Numbered from the stretch's first letter, positions 53,659 to 63,416 are shown. The stretch: DNA of 64,000 bases from Shimia marina (GCF_001458175.1 NZ_CYPW01000006.1:259224-323223), one strand, 5' to 3'. The notes: generated by a model from the sequence alone, not told the origin. Program-made: numbers and translations.

Positions 53659-54683
53659 CGCTCCCGCCCTCCAAACCGAATGCGCGGATCAAGCAGCGCC
53701 AGCAGAAGATCCGAAATCAATGTGCCAATCAGCGTCAACAGCGCCACAAACATCAACACAAAGGCCGACAGGAACAAATCCTGCGACTTCAGCGCCGATA
53801 GCAGCAGTGGTCCAATGGTCTGAAGCCCCAGAACAACCGAAACCAGAACAGACCCCGACACCAGCGAGGGCAGCAGCGTGCCAATGTCGGCCACAAAGGG
53901 GTTAAACGCCACCCGCAACGGATATTTGGAGAGCATCCGTGGCTCACTCAGCCCTTTGGCGCGAGCGGTTTCCACATAGGGTTTGCCCAACTCATCCAAC
54001 AGATTCGCCCTGAGCCGCTGCATCATTGCCGCCGCACCAGAGGTGCCAATCACAAAGGTTGGGATGATCAGATGGATGAGCACAGACTTCATTTTGTCAA
54101 AGCTCATCGGCTGCCCCTCATATTGCGGATCCATCAAGCCGCCAATCGGCAGATTGAGATAGCGGTTGCCATAGTAAAACAGGATCAGCGCCAGCAGAAA
54201 GTTCGGCGTCGCCAGCCCGAGATAGCCCACAAAAGCCGAGGTGTAATCCACCCAGGTCTTTGATTTGGCCGCCGCCAACACCCCCAGCGGCAGCGCCACC
54301 GCATAGATGAACAATACCGCCGCCAGATTGACCAGCACGGTCATCCAAAGCGCGCCGCCCACAAGGTCCGCCACCGGCTTGTCGTATTCAAACGACCAGC
54401 CGAATTCGCCCTGCAACAGCCCGGCAAACCCATGCGGCCCCGGCATAAAACCCGCCCAGATCATATATTGCTTCCACAAGGGCTGATCGAGCGAGTACTC
54501 CGCACGCAGGAACTCTGCCTTGGCGATGCCCGCCGATTGTCCCGTCGCCCGCAACTCATTGATCTGATTGGACAGGTAGTCGCCCGGCGGCAGGGTGATG
54601 ATGACAAACACCAGCACCGACACCACAACAAGCGTCGCCAGCATGGTCAGGAAACGGAAAACCGCAAAGCGCAGCAGAGCCAT
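53655..54683 (-). CDS. Peptide-type ABC transporter permease (OppB/YejB-like)
   Basis: Inner-membrane subunit of 342 residues with about six helices. LPPGDYLSNQINELRATGQS after the first helix, GEFGWSFEYDKPVADLV and the EAA loop YVETARAKGLSEPRMLSKYP are characteristic of OppB/YejB. It starts 9 bp after the solute-binding protein stop and overlaps the second permease. Peptides or large amidated compounds are likely cargo. Confidence 0.91.
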   Translation of the reverse strand: MALLRFAVFRFLTMLATLVVVSVLVFVIITLPPGDYLSNQINELRATGQSAGIAKAEFLRAEYSLDQPLWKQYMIWAGFMPGPHGFAGLLQGEFGWSFEYDKPVADLVGGALWMTVLVNLAAVLFIYAVALPLGVLAAAKSKTWVDYTSAFVGYLGLATPNFLLALILFYYGNRYLNLPIGGLMDPQYEGQPMSFDKMKSVLIHLIIPTFVIGTSGAAAMMQRLRANLLDELGKPYVETARAKGLSEPRMLSKYPLRVAFNPFVADIGTLLPSLVSGSVLVSVVLGLQTIGPLLLSALKSQDLFLSAFVLMFVALLTLIGTLISDLLLALLDPRIRFGGRER

Positions 54684-54692
54684 GAGGCACTC

Positions 54693-56597
54693 CTATTCCA
54701 CAAAAAAGAATTCATCAGGGCGATGCACCCCGAAATGCGCCCCCGGCGACCAGGCCCAGATCGCTTTTTCAGGCACATTGCGCAAGCGATTGGAGACCAC
54801 AACCGGCTGTGGCGCGCCATTGAGCAACCCAATGGCAAACACATTGTCGGCATGAATATCCACCATCTTCTGCCAGATCGCGCCACGCTCCACCGCACTA
54901 AACGCGCGTGTCCATTCATGTGCCAGATCGTTTAGCTCAATAGCGGCGTCCATATCAGGCGCTTCACCCACTTCCCCATGGGTTTGATGATATTGCCCCC
55001 ACATGGGCCAGGATTGGAACGCCTGATCCCACGGTGCCAGATAGCCTGGTGAGGTATAGGTCTGTGGCAAGCCATTGTCCCAGCCAAACCACGTCGACAT
55101 CATGCTTTCCCCGGAATAGACCCGATTGCGCAGAATATCGCGCTCCAGCGGGCGCATGATCAGCTTCACACCCAGTTCTGCCCAGTTGTCGATGATGATC
55201 TGAAGCGCATTCTCAACTTCCTGACGTTCGCCAGCGGTCTCCACCACCACCCAGACAGGCCGCCCGTCCGGCAGCAATCGATACCCATCCTTATCACGCT
55301 GATCCAATCCCATCTCGTCCAGCAGGGCATTGGCCTGCGCCACATCACGCACGGCCCAGGCCTTGCGGTTTTCTTCTTTGTAGAACGGGCTGATGGGCAG
55401 CACCGTCATGCCACCTTCTTTGGCCAGGCCAAAATACAGGCCTCTGTTGATGATCTTACGGTTGATCGCCAAGGATAGCGCCCGGCGAAACCGCACATCG
55501 CGCAGCGTCTCGCGCCACATGTCATCATGATAGTTCAGGTTGGGATAAATCGCGATCTGGCTGGCAGTACCATTGGCCCAGAGCTTGGTCTCATAATTGC
55601 CAGTGGCCTCGCCTTTCTTGAGGATCGCCGCATCCTTGAAATCCAATCCCCGCGCCTGAAGATCAACCTCTCCTGCATTGGCCTTGGCCGCCACAAGACC
55701 CGGCGCAACAACCTGCATTTCCACCACATCAATATAGGGTAGCTGCACCCCATTGGTGTCCACCCGATGATAAAACGGGTTGCGCACAAACAGGAACCGG
55801 CTCTTGCCATCCTTGGTTGCCAACATCCATGGCTGCAACGTCGCCAGATCCGGATTGTCGAATTTATACATATTGTCGAGACGATTGTGCAGCGCCGCCC
55901 AACTGCGCACACGGGCCTCATACAACAGATCGCTTAGCGTCTCTTCATCGGTATAATCCGCATGATAGGGCTTCAACTGATGTGCTGGGCGGTAGATGAA
56001 AGGCGGGCGCGCCTCTGCCAGCATCTGCAAGAACTGTGGATTGGGCTTGGACCATTCATAGATGACAGTCTGCGCATCAGGGAAGCTTACCTTGGGGAGT
56101 TCCCCTTCCACCCGCAGAAAATCAACCGGGCCAGAGGGCGACAGCAGCTCATTATTGGCCACATCTTCCCACCAATAACGGAAATCCTCAGAGGTAAACG
56201 GATGCCCGTCAGACCACTTATGGCCAGGGCGCAAATGCATGGTGAACTTCTTGTCGTCTTCGTTTTCAAACGCCTCGAGAATATCCGGCACCAGCTCATA
56301 GCGCTCGTTGTAGCCAATCAGACGCGCATAGCCATAGACCACCATCTGGCGCACATCCTTGGATCGGGTCACCATGGTGCGCAAAGTGCCGCCCTGTTGC
56401 CCCACGTCCCGATTGCGCAGCGTGAGATCGACAACCTTGGGCACGGTGGGGACACGCTCTGCCACAGGCGGCAGATTGCCTGCGCTCACCTCTTCCTGCC
56501 AAAACGCGCTCTCTGGATACTCCGTCGCCAGCGCGGCAGTGAAGCCAAAGGCCCCAAGGGCGGCAAATGCAAACGCAACAACCTGTGTCTTAAGCAT
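54693..56597 (-). CDS. Peptide-type ABC transporter solute-binding protein (SBP_bac_5)
   Basis: Periplasmic binding protein of 634 residues. The signal peptide covers about 1-24 (ending TAALA). Family 5 landmarks include FTMHLRPGHKWSDGHPFTSEDFRYWW, DVRFRRALSLAINRKIIN and WFGWDNGLP-TYTSPGYLAPW. The length is nearer YejA (about 600) than DppA (about 535), in line with large ligands. Its ATG overlaps the ATPase stop by 8 bp. Confidence 0.92.
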   Translation of the reverse strand: MLKTQVVAFAFAALGAFGFTAALATEYPESAFWQEEVSAGNLPPVAERVPTVPKVVDLTLRNRDVGQQGGTLRTMVTRSKDVRQMVVYGYARLIGYNERYELVPDILEAFENEDDKKFTMHLRPGHKWSDGHPFTSEDFRYWWEDVANNELLSPSGPVDFLRVEGELPKVSFPDAQTVIYEWSKPNPQFLQMLAEARPPFIYRPAHQLKPYHADYTDEETLSDLLYEARVRSWAALHNRLDNMYKFDNPDLATLQPWMLATKDGKSRFLFVRNPFYHRVDTNGVQLPYIDVVEMQVVAPGLVAAKANAGEVDLQARGLDFKDAAILKKGEATGNYETKLWANGTASQIAIYPNLNYHDDMWRETLRDVRFRRALSLAINRKIINRGLYFGLAKEGGMTVLPISPFYKEENRKAWAVRDVAQANALLDEMGLDQRDKDGYRLLPDGRPVWVVVETAGERQEVENALQIIIDNWAELGVKLIMRPLERDILRNRVYSGESMMSTWFGWDNGLPQTYTSPGYLAPWDQAFQSWPMWGQYHQTHGEVGEAPDMDAAIELNDLAHEWTRAFSAVERGAIWQKMVDIHADNVFAIGLLNGAPQPVVVSNRLRNVPEKAIWAWSPGAHFGVHRPDEFFFVE

Positions 56598-58368
56598 GAT
56601 AGCGTACCTTATGTCCGGGGGCCGTTTCAGTCAGCGGCGGGGCCTTAGCACCATCAAACCGAAAGGCGTCAGGCCAGCTGGACGGATCACCCGCCCCCTG
56701 CGCCACAATGTTGAGATTGATCGGGCGGGCGATGTCCGGCTCCGGCTGCGCGGCAATCAACGCTTTGGTGTAAGGATGCTGCGGATTGTAAAACAACTGT
56801 TCCGGCGGACCTTGCTCCACCACAAGACCGGCGCGCATGACGGCCACCTCATCGGCGATCCGCGCCACCACGGCCAGATCATGGCTGATGAACAGATAGC
56901 TCAAGTTCAGTCGATCCCGAATGTCTTCCAGCAGTTGCAACACCTGTTCCTGCACCGACACATCCAGCGCAGATGTCGGCTCATCACAGACCAAAAACGT
57001 CGGGCCAAGCATCAAAGCCCGCGCAATCGACAGGCGCTGCCGCTGACCACCCGAGAACGCATGCGGATAGCGGGTCAGCATGTTCTCGCTGAGCCCAACC
57101 CACTTCAGGATTTCCACAGCACGATCCATCCGTTCCGACGCCGTGCCAATGCCATGAATATCCAGCGGTTCACAAAGCGCATCTTTCACCCGCATCCGTG
57201 GATTGAGGGTGCTGTATGGGTCCTGAAACACCATCTGTGCCTTGCGCTGAAAGGCCAGCCGTTCCGCCCGGTCCAGATCCTGCAGATTCACCGCCTCCGC
57301 GCCCGGTTCGGCACGGAACAGGATGGAAGCTCCGGGGTCAGCACGTTCTGCGCCCAGCGCCATCCGCGCACAGGTGGTTTTCCCTGAACCGGATTCACCA
57401 ACAACGGCCAGCGTCTTGCCACGCTCCACGCCAAAGTCGATGCCGCGCACCGCTTGCACCACCGTCTTGGGTTTCCAGGCCGAAGCGCCTTTCAGCACAT
57501 AGGTTTTATTGACCGAGCGCATCTCCAGAATATAGTCGCGCTCTTCTTCCTTGGAACGGCTCGCAGGCGTGGCCGGAATTTCAGGCGCCGCCGCCATCAG
57601 ATCTTTTGTATACGGGTGATGCGGATCACGCAGGATCAGCTCCGCTGGTCCCGCCTCCATCACACGGCCCCGATTCATCACAACAACGTCATCCGCCATA
57701 TTGGCGACCACACCCAGATCATGGGTCACAAGGATCACCGCCATGCCGTATTCAGCCTGCAAATCCTTGATAAGCCCCAGCACCTGCGCCTGCGTGGTCA
57801 CATCCAGTGCCGTTGTTGGCTCATCGGCGATCAAAAGATCCGGCCGCACCACCATCGCCATCGCGATCATGGCCCGCTGTCGCATCCCGCCCGAGAGCTC
57901 AAACGGATAGCTCTCATAGACCCGCACAGGATCTGGAAACCCCACACGTTCAAACATCGCCAACACACGACGCTTGCGCTCTTTGGCATCAAAGTTGTGA
58001 TGCAGTTTAAGCGCTTCCGACACTTGGTTCCCGATGCGGTGCAGGGGAGACAAAGAGCGCATAGGCTCTTGGAAGATCATCGAAATTCGCCCGCCTCGAA
58101 TGGCCCGCATCTTGCGTTCACCAAGCCCAAGCAGATCGACACCCGCAGCCCCATCAGGCCCAACCAAGGTGATTTTGCCAGACCGGACCTGCGCCGATCC
58201 CGGTAGAACACGCAGCGCAGACCGACAACTCAGTGTTTTGCCCGACCCGCTTTCGCCCACCAATGCCAGGGTTTTACCCGGGGCAACCGAAAAGCTGACA
58301 TCGTCCACCACAGGCGCGGCATTGCCGAACCCGATCGTCAGATTCTCCACAGTCAAAAGTGCCGTCAC
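56590..58368 (-). CDS. Fused double ABC ATPase (DppDF/YejF-like)
   Basis: Two ATPase domains in one 592-residue chain. Domain 1 (about 1-270): GESGSGKTLSC, FELSGGMRQR, LLIADEP. Domain 2 (about 290-560): GESGSGKTTCARM, FSGGQRQRLSIARAL, FLVCDEPTSALDV, each with an oligopeptide-type C-terminal extension (HPYTKDLMAA, HPYTKALIAAQPEPD). The frame is open to 58428, but the GTG at 58366-58368 follows GAGGGACATCG and gives MTALLTVENLTIG, so I prefer it. First gene of the importer operon, divergent from the sphingolipid-type operon. Confidence 0.9.
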   Translation of the reverse strand: MTALLTVENLTIGFGNAAPVVDDVSFSVAPGKTLALVGESGSGKTLSCRSALRVLPGSAQVRSGKITLVGPDGAAGVDLLGLGERKMRAIRGGRISMIFQEPMRSLSPLHRIGNQVSEALKLHHNFDAKERKRRVLAMFERVGFPDPVRVYESYPFELSGGMRQRAMIAMAMVVRPDLLIADEPTTALDVTTQAQVLGLIKDLQAEYGMAVILVTHDLGVVANMADDVVVMNRGRVMEAGPAELILRDPHHPYTKDLMAAAPEIPATPASRSKEEERDYILEMRSVNKTYVLKGASAWKPKTVVQAVRGIDFGVERGKTLAVVGESGSGKTTCARMALGAERADPGASILFRAEPGAEAVNLQDLDRAERLAFQRKAQMVFQDPYSTLNPRMRVKDALCEPLDIHGIGTASERMDRAVEILKWVGLSENMLTRYPHAFSGGQRQRLSIARALMLGPTFLVCDEPTSALDVSVQEQVLQLLEDIRDRLNLSYLFISHDLAVVARIADEVAVMRAGLVVEQGPPEQLFYNPQHPYTKALIAAQPEPDIARPINLNIVAQGAGDPSSWPDAFRFDGAKAPPLTETAPGHKVRYHA

Positions 58369-58683
58369 ACCGATGTCCCTCGCCACGCTCTTTTCGTCCC
58401 ACCTCGCGGCAGAGCGGCTTTTTGTCAACTGAACATGATTATTTCAGCTCTCGCAAGCATCTAGGCTCTCTGCACTGTTCACGAAGTGCACAATTGCCGA
58501 TCACTGCCCGCTTCAAACGGCGGGTCACCGCAAGGCCATGCACTCCCGACTTGCATTGTTCTGGACCGGATGCGACTAAGCCGTCATATTAACTTTTGAG
58601 CCGCAGTCTTTTTTATCTGCCGTTTGTTTGGTTCGTTTTTGATTTTTTGCCCTTTGGCGCAGCCCACCGCTGCGGAGACTTTT
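58369..58683. other. 315-bp divergent intergenic region
   Basis: It separates the peptide importer operon from the sphingolipid-type operon and must hold both promoters. An inverted repeat TGCACT-(8 bases)-AGTGCA lies at 58471-58490 and could bind a dimeric regulator. The 80 bases before the plus-strand start are T-rich. I cannot place -35/-10 boxes with confidence. Confidence 0.5.
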
Positions 58684-59910
58684 ATGAAGACAGTTAACCA
58701 GAGTTTCCTTGCATTTGCGGACCGTCGCTTTCGCCTCAGCGGGCGCGCCCTGATCGAGAATGGCCACCCGTATTTTGTGCCCACCGATGGGCTTCAGGCA
58801 CAGGCAGACCAATGGCCACAGGGCTATCTGTCCATGTCTCACTATGATTATCTCGGCCTGATGCACCATCCCGCCACAACAGGCGCAGCCAAAGCAGCCA
58901 TTGAAGCACAGGGCACAGGGGTCGGGGCCTCCCGTCTTGTTGGCGGTGAACGTCTGGCCCATCGCGCGCTCGAAGAAGATCTGGCAGATTTCCTGGGTGT
59001 GGGCGGCGTATTGTCCATCATCTCGGGCTATCTCACCAATGTCTCCGTCATTGGCCTCCTGTGTGGGCCGCGCGATCTGGTGCTGGTGGATGAGTTGTCC
59101 CACAACTCCATCATGGTCGGTGCGCGCAGCTGCAAAGCGCATGTTGAGACCTTTGCCCACAATGATCTGGACGATCTGGAACGTCTGCTGCGCGAACATC
59201 GGGCCGAATATGGCCGCGTCCTGATCTGTACCGACGCACTTTTCTCTATGGACGGCGACATCACAGACCTGCCGCGCCTGCTGGACATGAAAGATGCCTA
59301 CGATGCATGGCTCCTGCTGGATGAGGCCCACTCCTACGGTGTGCTTGGCACCACGGGGCGCGGTCTCTGCGAGCATTTTGGCGAAGACCCAAACCGCGTT
59401 GAAGTGGCCATTGGCACGCTCTCCAAAAGCTTCGCCTCCTCCGGTGGTTTCATTGCCGCAAATGCCGATGTCATCGAGTGGATGCGATTCTGCCTGCCCG
59501 GTTTTGTCTACTCCGTCGGGTTGGGGCCATCGACAGTGGCCAGCGCCCATGCGGCCCTGCGACTCTTGCGCAGTGAGCCTGATCGGGTGACAACCCTGCG
59601 CAGCAACTCTCAGTATTTTCTCAAAAGGGCCGCCGAAGCTGGGCTGGACACCGGCACCGCCATCGGTGAAGCCGTGGTGCCTATCCTGTTTGAGACACCA
59701 GAAGACTGCGTCTTTGTCGCCGACGCTCTGATGGCACAAGGCATATATGCGCCGCCGGTTGTGCATGTTGGCGTGCCAAAAGACATGCCGCGCATCCGCT
59801 TTTTCATCTCAGCCGCCCATAGCCCCGAAGACCTTGATCGGGTGATTGCGGCGGTGGAGAAAGCCGCGCAGGCCGCAACCGCTCTGCGCAGACGGATGAG
59901 CGCGGAATAA
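58684..59910 (+). CDS. Serine palmitoyltransferase-like alpha-oxoamine synthase
   Basis: PLP enzyme of 408 residues in the family of AONS, KBL and serine palmitoyltransferase, which joins an amino acid to an acyl thioester. MSHYDYLGL, GASRLVGGERLAHRALEEDL, DELSHNS, LLLDEAHSYGVLG and the PLP lysine Lys248 in GTLSKSFASSGGF are clear. Context decides the branch: a KDSR-like reductase and inositol-phosphate synthase follow in the same operon, so condensation of serine with palmitoyl thioester to 3-ketodihydrosphingosine is the best reading. ATG 58684 follows GGAGA. A biotin-type AONS cannot be excluded from sequence alone. Confidence 0.82.
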   Translation: MKTVNQSFLAFADRRFRLSGRALIENGHPYFVPTDGLQAQADQWPQGYLSMSHYDYLGLMHHPATTGAAKAAIEAQGTGVGASRLVGGERLAHRALEEDLADFLGVGGVLSIISGYLTNVSVIGLLCGPRDLVLVDELSHNSIMVGARSCKAHVETFAHNDLDDLERLLREHRAEYGRVLICTDALFSMDGDITDLPRLLDMKDAYDAWLLLDEAHSYGVLGTTGRGLCEHFGEDPNRVEVAIGTLSKSFASSGGFIAANADVIEWMRFCLPGFVYSVGLGPSTVASAHAALRLLRSEPDRVTTLRSNSQYFLKRAAEAGLDTGTAIGEAVVPILFETPEDCVFVADALMAQGIYAPPVVHVGVPKDMPRIRFFISAAHSPEDLDRVIAAVEKAAQAATALRRRMSAE

Positions 59911-59915
59911 ATCCC

Positions 59916-60593
59916 ATGCACGATCAGACTTGCGAAACACTTTGGGAAAGTCATCCCGCCCGCGCAAGCCAGAACGCATCGCGTTTCTGGGAAGGGTTTC
60001 GTGCCCTGCTCTTGATGACACTGGGGGTGTTTGCCTTCCTGCCAAATGCACAGGCAAAGCCAAAACTCAGCATTCTTTCGACACAAAACACAGCGCAGCT
60101 GCCCACGGCCAACGCAGGGTTTCCTCATCCCGAAGAGCCAGGACAGCTGTTCTTCCTGCAGCGCACATTGAATGCCAACACCGTGGTGTATACCGCGCGT
60201 TTTGACGCCAACGGTCATCTGGATGCCACCGCCCCCATCGCAGTCTACTGGCGGCGCTTCGCAGATGCAGGCGCCATTATGCCACTGCGCTGGTATGAAC
60301 GCCTCTTTGGCTTTGGCGTGCGCCTGACGCAGACGTCTCAAAATCAACGTTTTGTCACCTTCAATGCCCTCAAGGAACATCGGCTCGAACTGCGCCAGAC
60401 CGGCCCTTTTTCTGCGGCCTTGTTCACACGCCAAAACAACCAAGACTACCAATTGATTTACGCCTATCTGGATGTCGATGACAGCGGCCTCCTGCCCAAG
60501 GTCACCGGGCTGCGCCTTTACACGCGCGACCCACAGACCGGACTTTATGTAACGCATAACATTGCCGTTTCCGGCGGAACTTATTCACAATGA
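59916..60593 (+). CDS. DUF4833 protein
   Basis: Exported or membrane-anchored protein of 225 residues. One hydrophobic segment (about 29-47, LLLMTLGVFAFLPNAQA) resembles a signal peptide behind an unusually long N-region. The body holds HPEEPGQLFFLQRTLNANTVVYTA, PIAVYWRRFADAG and YLDVDDSGLLPKVTGLRLYTRD, matching DUF4833. From memory, a DUF4833 gene also sits in the Bacteroides inositol-lipid locus beside inositol-phosphate synthase. It starts 5 bp after the SPT-like stop and overlaps the next gene by 4 bp. Molecular function is unknown. Confidence 0.8.
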   Translation: MHDQTCETLWESHPARASQNASRFWEGFRALLLMTLGVFAFLPNAQAKPKLSILSTQNTAQLPTANAGFPHPEEPGQLFFLQRTLNANTVVYTARFDANGHLDATAPIAVYWRRFADAGAIMPLRWYERLFGFGVRLTQTSQNQRFVTFNALKEHRLELRQTGPFSAALFTRQNNQDYQLIYAYLDVDDSGLLPKVTGLRLYTRDPQTGLYVTHNIAVSGGTYSQ

Positions 60594-61699
60594 CCCAATT
60601 GTCCCCCACACCCATCCGCACCGTCATCGTCGGTGTTGGCAACTGCGCCAGCTCTCTCATACAAGGCGTCTCCTACTGTCGCGCCCTAGGAGACAAAGCC
60701 ATCGGCGTCAGTTTCCCTGATTTGGGTGGCTATACCCCTGCTGACGTCGATCTGGTGGCTGGCTTTGACGTCGACAGCCGCAAAGTTGGCAAGACGCTGG
60801 GTGAAGCCGCCTTTGCGCCGCCCAATTGCACAGAACAGTTTCATACCGATGTGGCCGAACACACTGGGCCCGTACTGCGCGGCCCCGATCTGGATGGCGT
60901 GGCAAGCCACATGCTGGCCAACCCCGCGGACCGCAGCTTCCGCCTGTCTGAAGCCCCTGCGCTTTCCAAGGCAGAGATCGTCAGCCAACTGCAAGACCTG
61001 CGCGCTGAGGTGATGATCATCTTCCTGCCCGTAGGATCCCAGAAAGCCGTCGAATTTTATGTGGACTGCGCGCTGGAGGCGGGGGTGGCCGTGGTCAATG
61101 GCATTCCGGTCTTCATTGCCTCCCATCCCGTCTGGGCTGAGAAATTCCATGCCGCAGGCCTGCCCATTCTTGGCGATGATTTCAAAGCACAGATGGGGGC
61201 CACAATCCTGCACCGCACGCTTGCCAATCTGGCAGAAATGCGCGGGGTTGAGATTGACCGCACCTATCAGCTCAACGTGGGCGGCAACACGGATTTCCTC
61301 AACATGAGCGAAAACGCCCGCCTCTCCAACAAACGGGAAAGCAAAACCGAGGCCGTGCAGGCCGCCATGGAACAGCGCCTGCACGACAATGATATCCGCA
61401 TTGGCCCCTCCGACTATGTGCCATGGCTCAATGACCGCAAAGTGGCCTATGTGCGGCTTGAAGGCCGCCTGTTTGGGGGCGCACGCACCAATATCGAAGT
61501 GCGGCTGGATGTCGAGGACAGCCCCAATGCCGCTGCCGAAGCGCTGGTGGCCATCCGGCTGGCCCGCATCGCCCGGGATCGTGGGTTGGCAGGCCCCATC
61601 GCAGAGGCCAGCGCCTTCCTATTCAAACATCCCCCTGAGCAAATCGAAGATACCGATGCCCATGATGTTGTGTTGAAATTTGTCCAACAAGGCGGCTGA
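60590..61699 (+). CDS. Myo-inositol-3-phosphate synthase
   Basis: NAD-dependent enzyme that converts glucose 6-phosphate to inositol phosphate, the committed step for inositol lipids. VIVGVGNCASSLIQGVSYC is the NAD site; LNVGGNTDFLNM, SNKRESKTEAVQA and GPSDYVPWLNDRKVAYVRLEG are the catalytic-domain markers. The 369-residue form belongs to the short actinobacterial/archaeal type, not the long eukaryotic one. Its ATG overlaps the DUF4833 stop. Its place between sphingoid-base genes suggests inositol is made for a sphingolipid head group. Confidence 0.93.
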   Translation: MTQLSPTPIRTVIVGVGNCASSLIQGVSYCRALGDKAIGVSFPDLGGYTPADVDLVAGFDVDSRKVGKTLGEAAFAPPNCTEQFHTDVAEHTGPVLRGPDLDGVASHMLANPADRSFRLSEAPALSKAEIVSQLQDLRAEVMIIFLPVGSQKAVEFYVDCALEAGVAVVNGIPVFIASHPVWAEKFHAAGLPILGDDFKAQMGATILHRTLANLAEMRGVEIDRTYQLNVGGNTDFLNMSENARLSNKRESKTEAVQAAMEQRLHDNDIRIGPSDYVPWLNDRKVAYVRLEGRLFGGARTNIEVRLDVEDSPNAAAEALVAIRLARIARDRGLAGPIAEASAFLFKHPPEQIEDTDAHDVVLKFVQQGG

Positions 61700-61703
61700 T
61701 CCG

Positions 61704-62501
61704 ATGCGCGCGGCTTTTGTTTCCGGCGGCTCCAGTGGCATCGGTTTTGCCACAGCGCATGCGCTGGCGGTCAAAGGCCACAACCTTGCGCTCTTTGCCC
61801 GTGATGCGGCCAGACTGCTTGAGGCCCGCGCCGCCATTCTGGCCGATGCGCCGGACATTCAAGTGGAAACCTATGCCGTGGATGTCGCCAACCGTGATGA
61901 CTTCGTGGCCGCACTCACAGATGCTATGGCAAAACTGGCCCCCCCAGAGATAGCCGTTGCAAGCGCCGGCATGGCCACGCCAGGCCTTTTTATCGAACAA
62001 AGCTATGAACTGCACGCGCGCCACATGGCTGTAAACTACCTGGGCGCACTCACTTTGACCGACATCCTGTCCGGTCCAATGGCCGCCGCAGGGGGCGGCA
62101 AAATTGGATTGATCGCCTCAGGTGCGGCCTTCTTCGGCATCTATGGCTATAGCGCCTATGCACCCTCCAAATTCGCGCTGCGGGGCCTGTCAGAGATCCT
62201 GCATCTGGAACTGGCCCCCAAAAATATCTCAGTGACATTGATCTATCCGCCAGACACCGACACCCCCCAACTGGCCGAAGAGCTGCGCACCAAACCTTTG
62301 GCGACACAGAAAATCACCGCTGGCGGCGGGCGCGCACAGCCCTCAGAGATCGCCAGGAAACTGATCCACGGCATGCAGGCAGGTCACCCTGTGGTGACCC
62401 CGGGGCTGCAAATGACGCTGCTCTACCGGTTTGGCAGCCTGCTTGCGCCGCTGCTGCGGCTGTATCAAAAGCACATCATCGCGCGGCATGGCGCATCATG
62501 A
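61704..62501 (+). CDS. SDR, 3-ketodihydrosphingosine-reductase-like
   Basis: Short-chain dehydrogenase of 265 residues. The cofactor loop is SGGSSGIGFATA, the active-site serine is near LIASGAAFFG and YAPSK is the Y-x3-K motif. IYPPDTDTPQLAEEL after the active site is the sequence typical of 3-ketodihydrosphingosine reductases, which reduce the product of serine palmitoyltransferase. ATG 61704 follows AAGGCGG; an upstream TTG was rejected. It overlaps the next gene by 4 bp. Other keto-lipid substrates are possible. Confidence 0.83.
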   Translation: MRAAFVSGGSSGIGFATAHALAVKGHNLALFARDAARLLEARAAILADAPDIQVETYAVDVANRDDFVAALTDAMAKLAPPEIAVASAGMATPGLFIEQSYELHARHMAVNYLGALTLTDILSGPMAAAGGGKIGLIASGAAFFGIYGYSAYAPSKFALRGLSEILHLELAPKNISVTLIYPPDTDTPQLAEELRTKPLATQKITAGGGRAQPSEIARKLIHGMQAGHPVVTPGLQMTLLYRFGSLLAPLLRLYQKHIIARHGAS

Positions 62502-63376
62502 CCCCGCTCATGATTCACAAAATCGCGCTGGTCGCCAGCAGCATCATCGGCGCGGGCTTTGCCCTTTTGGCGGTGATGGCGCTCTGGCCCGCGCTGCGCA
62601 GCAAGAGCCTCGCCTTAATGGGCACCCTGCTCAGCGCCACTCTGATCATGTTGTGTCTCTGTGGGCTCTTTATGATGGGGCCGCAGGTGCTCATTGCGGC
62701 CGGAGCCCTCGCCGCCGCCCGGATCAGCTATGAGGTGGCAACTCTGCGCTTTTCACAGGACCGCTACGTCATCCTCTGCGTAACAACCGCCACCGTACTC
62801 ACTGTCTCAAGCGCGCTCTATGTGCCTGTCGCGCTGGCCTGCGCGGCGCTGTGGTTTGGCCTCTTCGCCTGCAAAGCCTGCGCCATCACAGTGCACAAGT
62901 ACCGCATCACCAACATTCTGCTGTTCCCCGTCCTGCCCTTCGCACTTCTGGCCCATGGCGCCGTGTCGCCCAACCTCACTGCACTGATGCTCGCAACCTA
63001 TGTCATGGTCGAGATCTTTGACAGTTTCGCGCTGTTTTTTGGCAGCCTTCTGGGCCGTACCAAGGCTTTCCCAGGTGTCAGCCCAAATAAAACCGTCGAA
63101 GGACTTGTCGGCGGAGCAGCCGCTCTGCTGTTAGCTGCCTGCGCCGCCGCCATCATCTGGGGTTTCCCACTTGCGCTCACCGCACCCACCGCGCTCCTGA
63201 CAGGGGGCCTCGCCGTCGCCGGCGATCTTGCCGCCTCCCGCCACAAACGTCTGGCCGGGGTCAAAGACTATCCCAAATTCCTGCCACGTCAGGGCGGGTT
63301 GCTGGACAGTCTGGACAGCTGGATCGCCGCAGGCGGCGGGCTCACCGCGCTCAACCTGCTGATCTATCTCTGGTGA
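62498..63376 (+). CDS. CdsA-like phosphatidate cytidylyltransferase
   Basis: Integral membrane protein of 292 residues with about eight helices. GRTKAFPGVSPNKTVEGLVGG and GDLAASRHKRLAGVKDYPKF, then LPRQGGLLDSLDSW, closely follow the CDP-diacylglycerol synthase signature; the usual HGG is QGG and DRxD is DSLD. It would make CDP-diacylglycerol, the partner for inositol phosphate in PI-phosphate synthesis. Presence in this operon suggests a dedicated copy beside the housekeeping cdsA. The changed signature residues could alternatively mean another CTP-using substrate. Confidence 0.85.
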   Translation: MTPLMIHKIALVASSIIGAGFALLAVMALWPALRSKSLALMGTLLSATLIMLCLCGLFMMGPQVLIAAGALAAARISYEVATLRFSQDRYVILCVTTATVLTVSSALYVPVALACAALWFGLFACKACAITVHKYRITNILLFPVLPFALLAHGAVSPNLTALMLATYVMVEIFDSFALFFGSLLGRTKAFPGVSPNKTVEGLVGGAAALLLAACAAAIIWGFPLALTAPTALLTGGLAVAGDLAASRHKRLAGVKDYPKFLPRQGGLLDSLDSWIAAGGGLTALNLLIYLW

Positions 63377-63416
63377 CAGACTTGCCACAAAGCCCTCCCG
63401 CAGTGACACTGACCCC

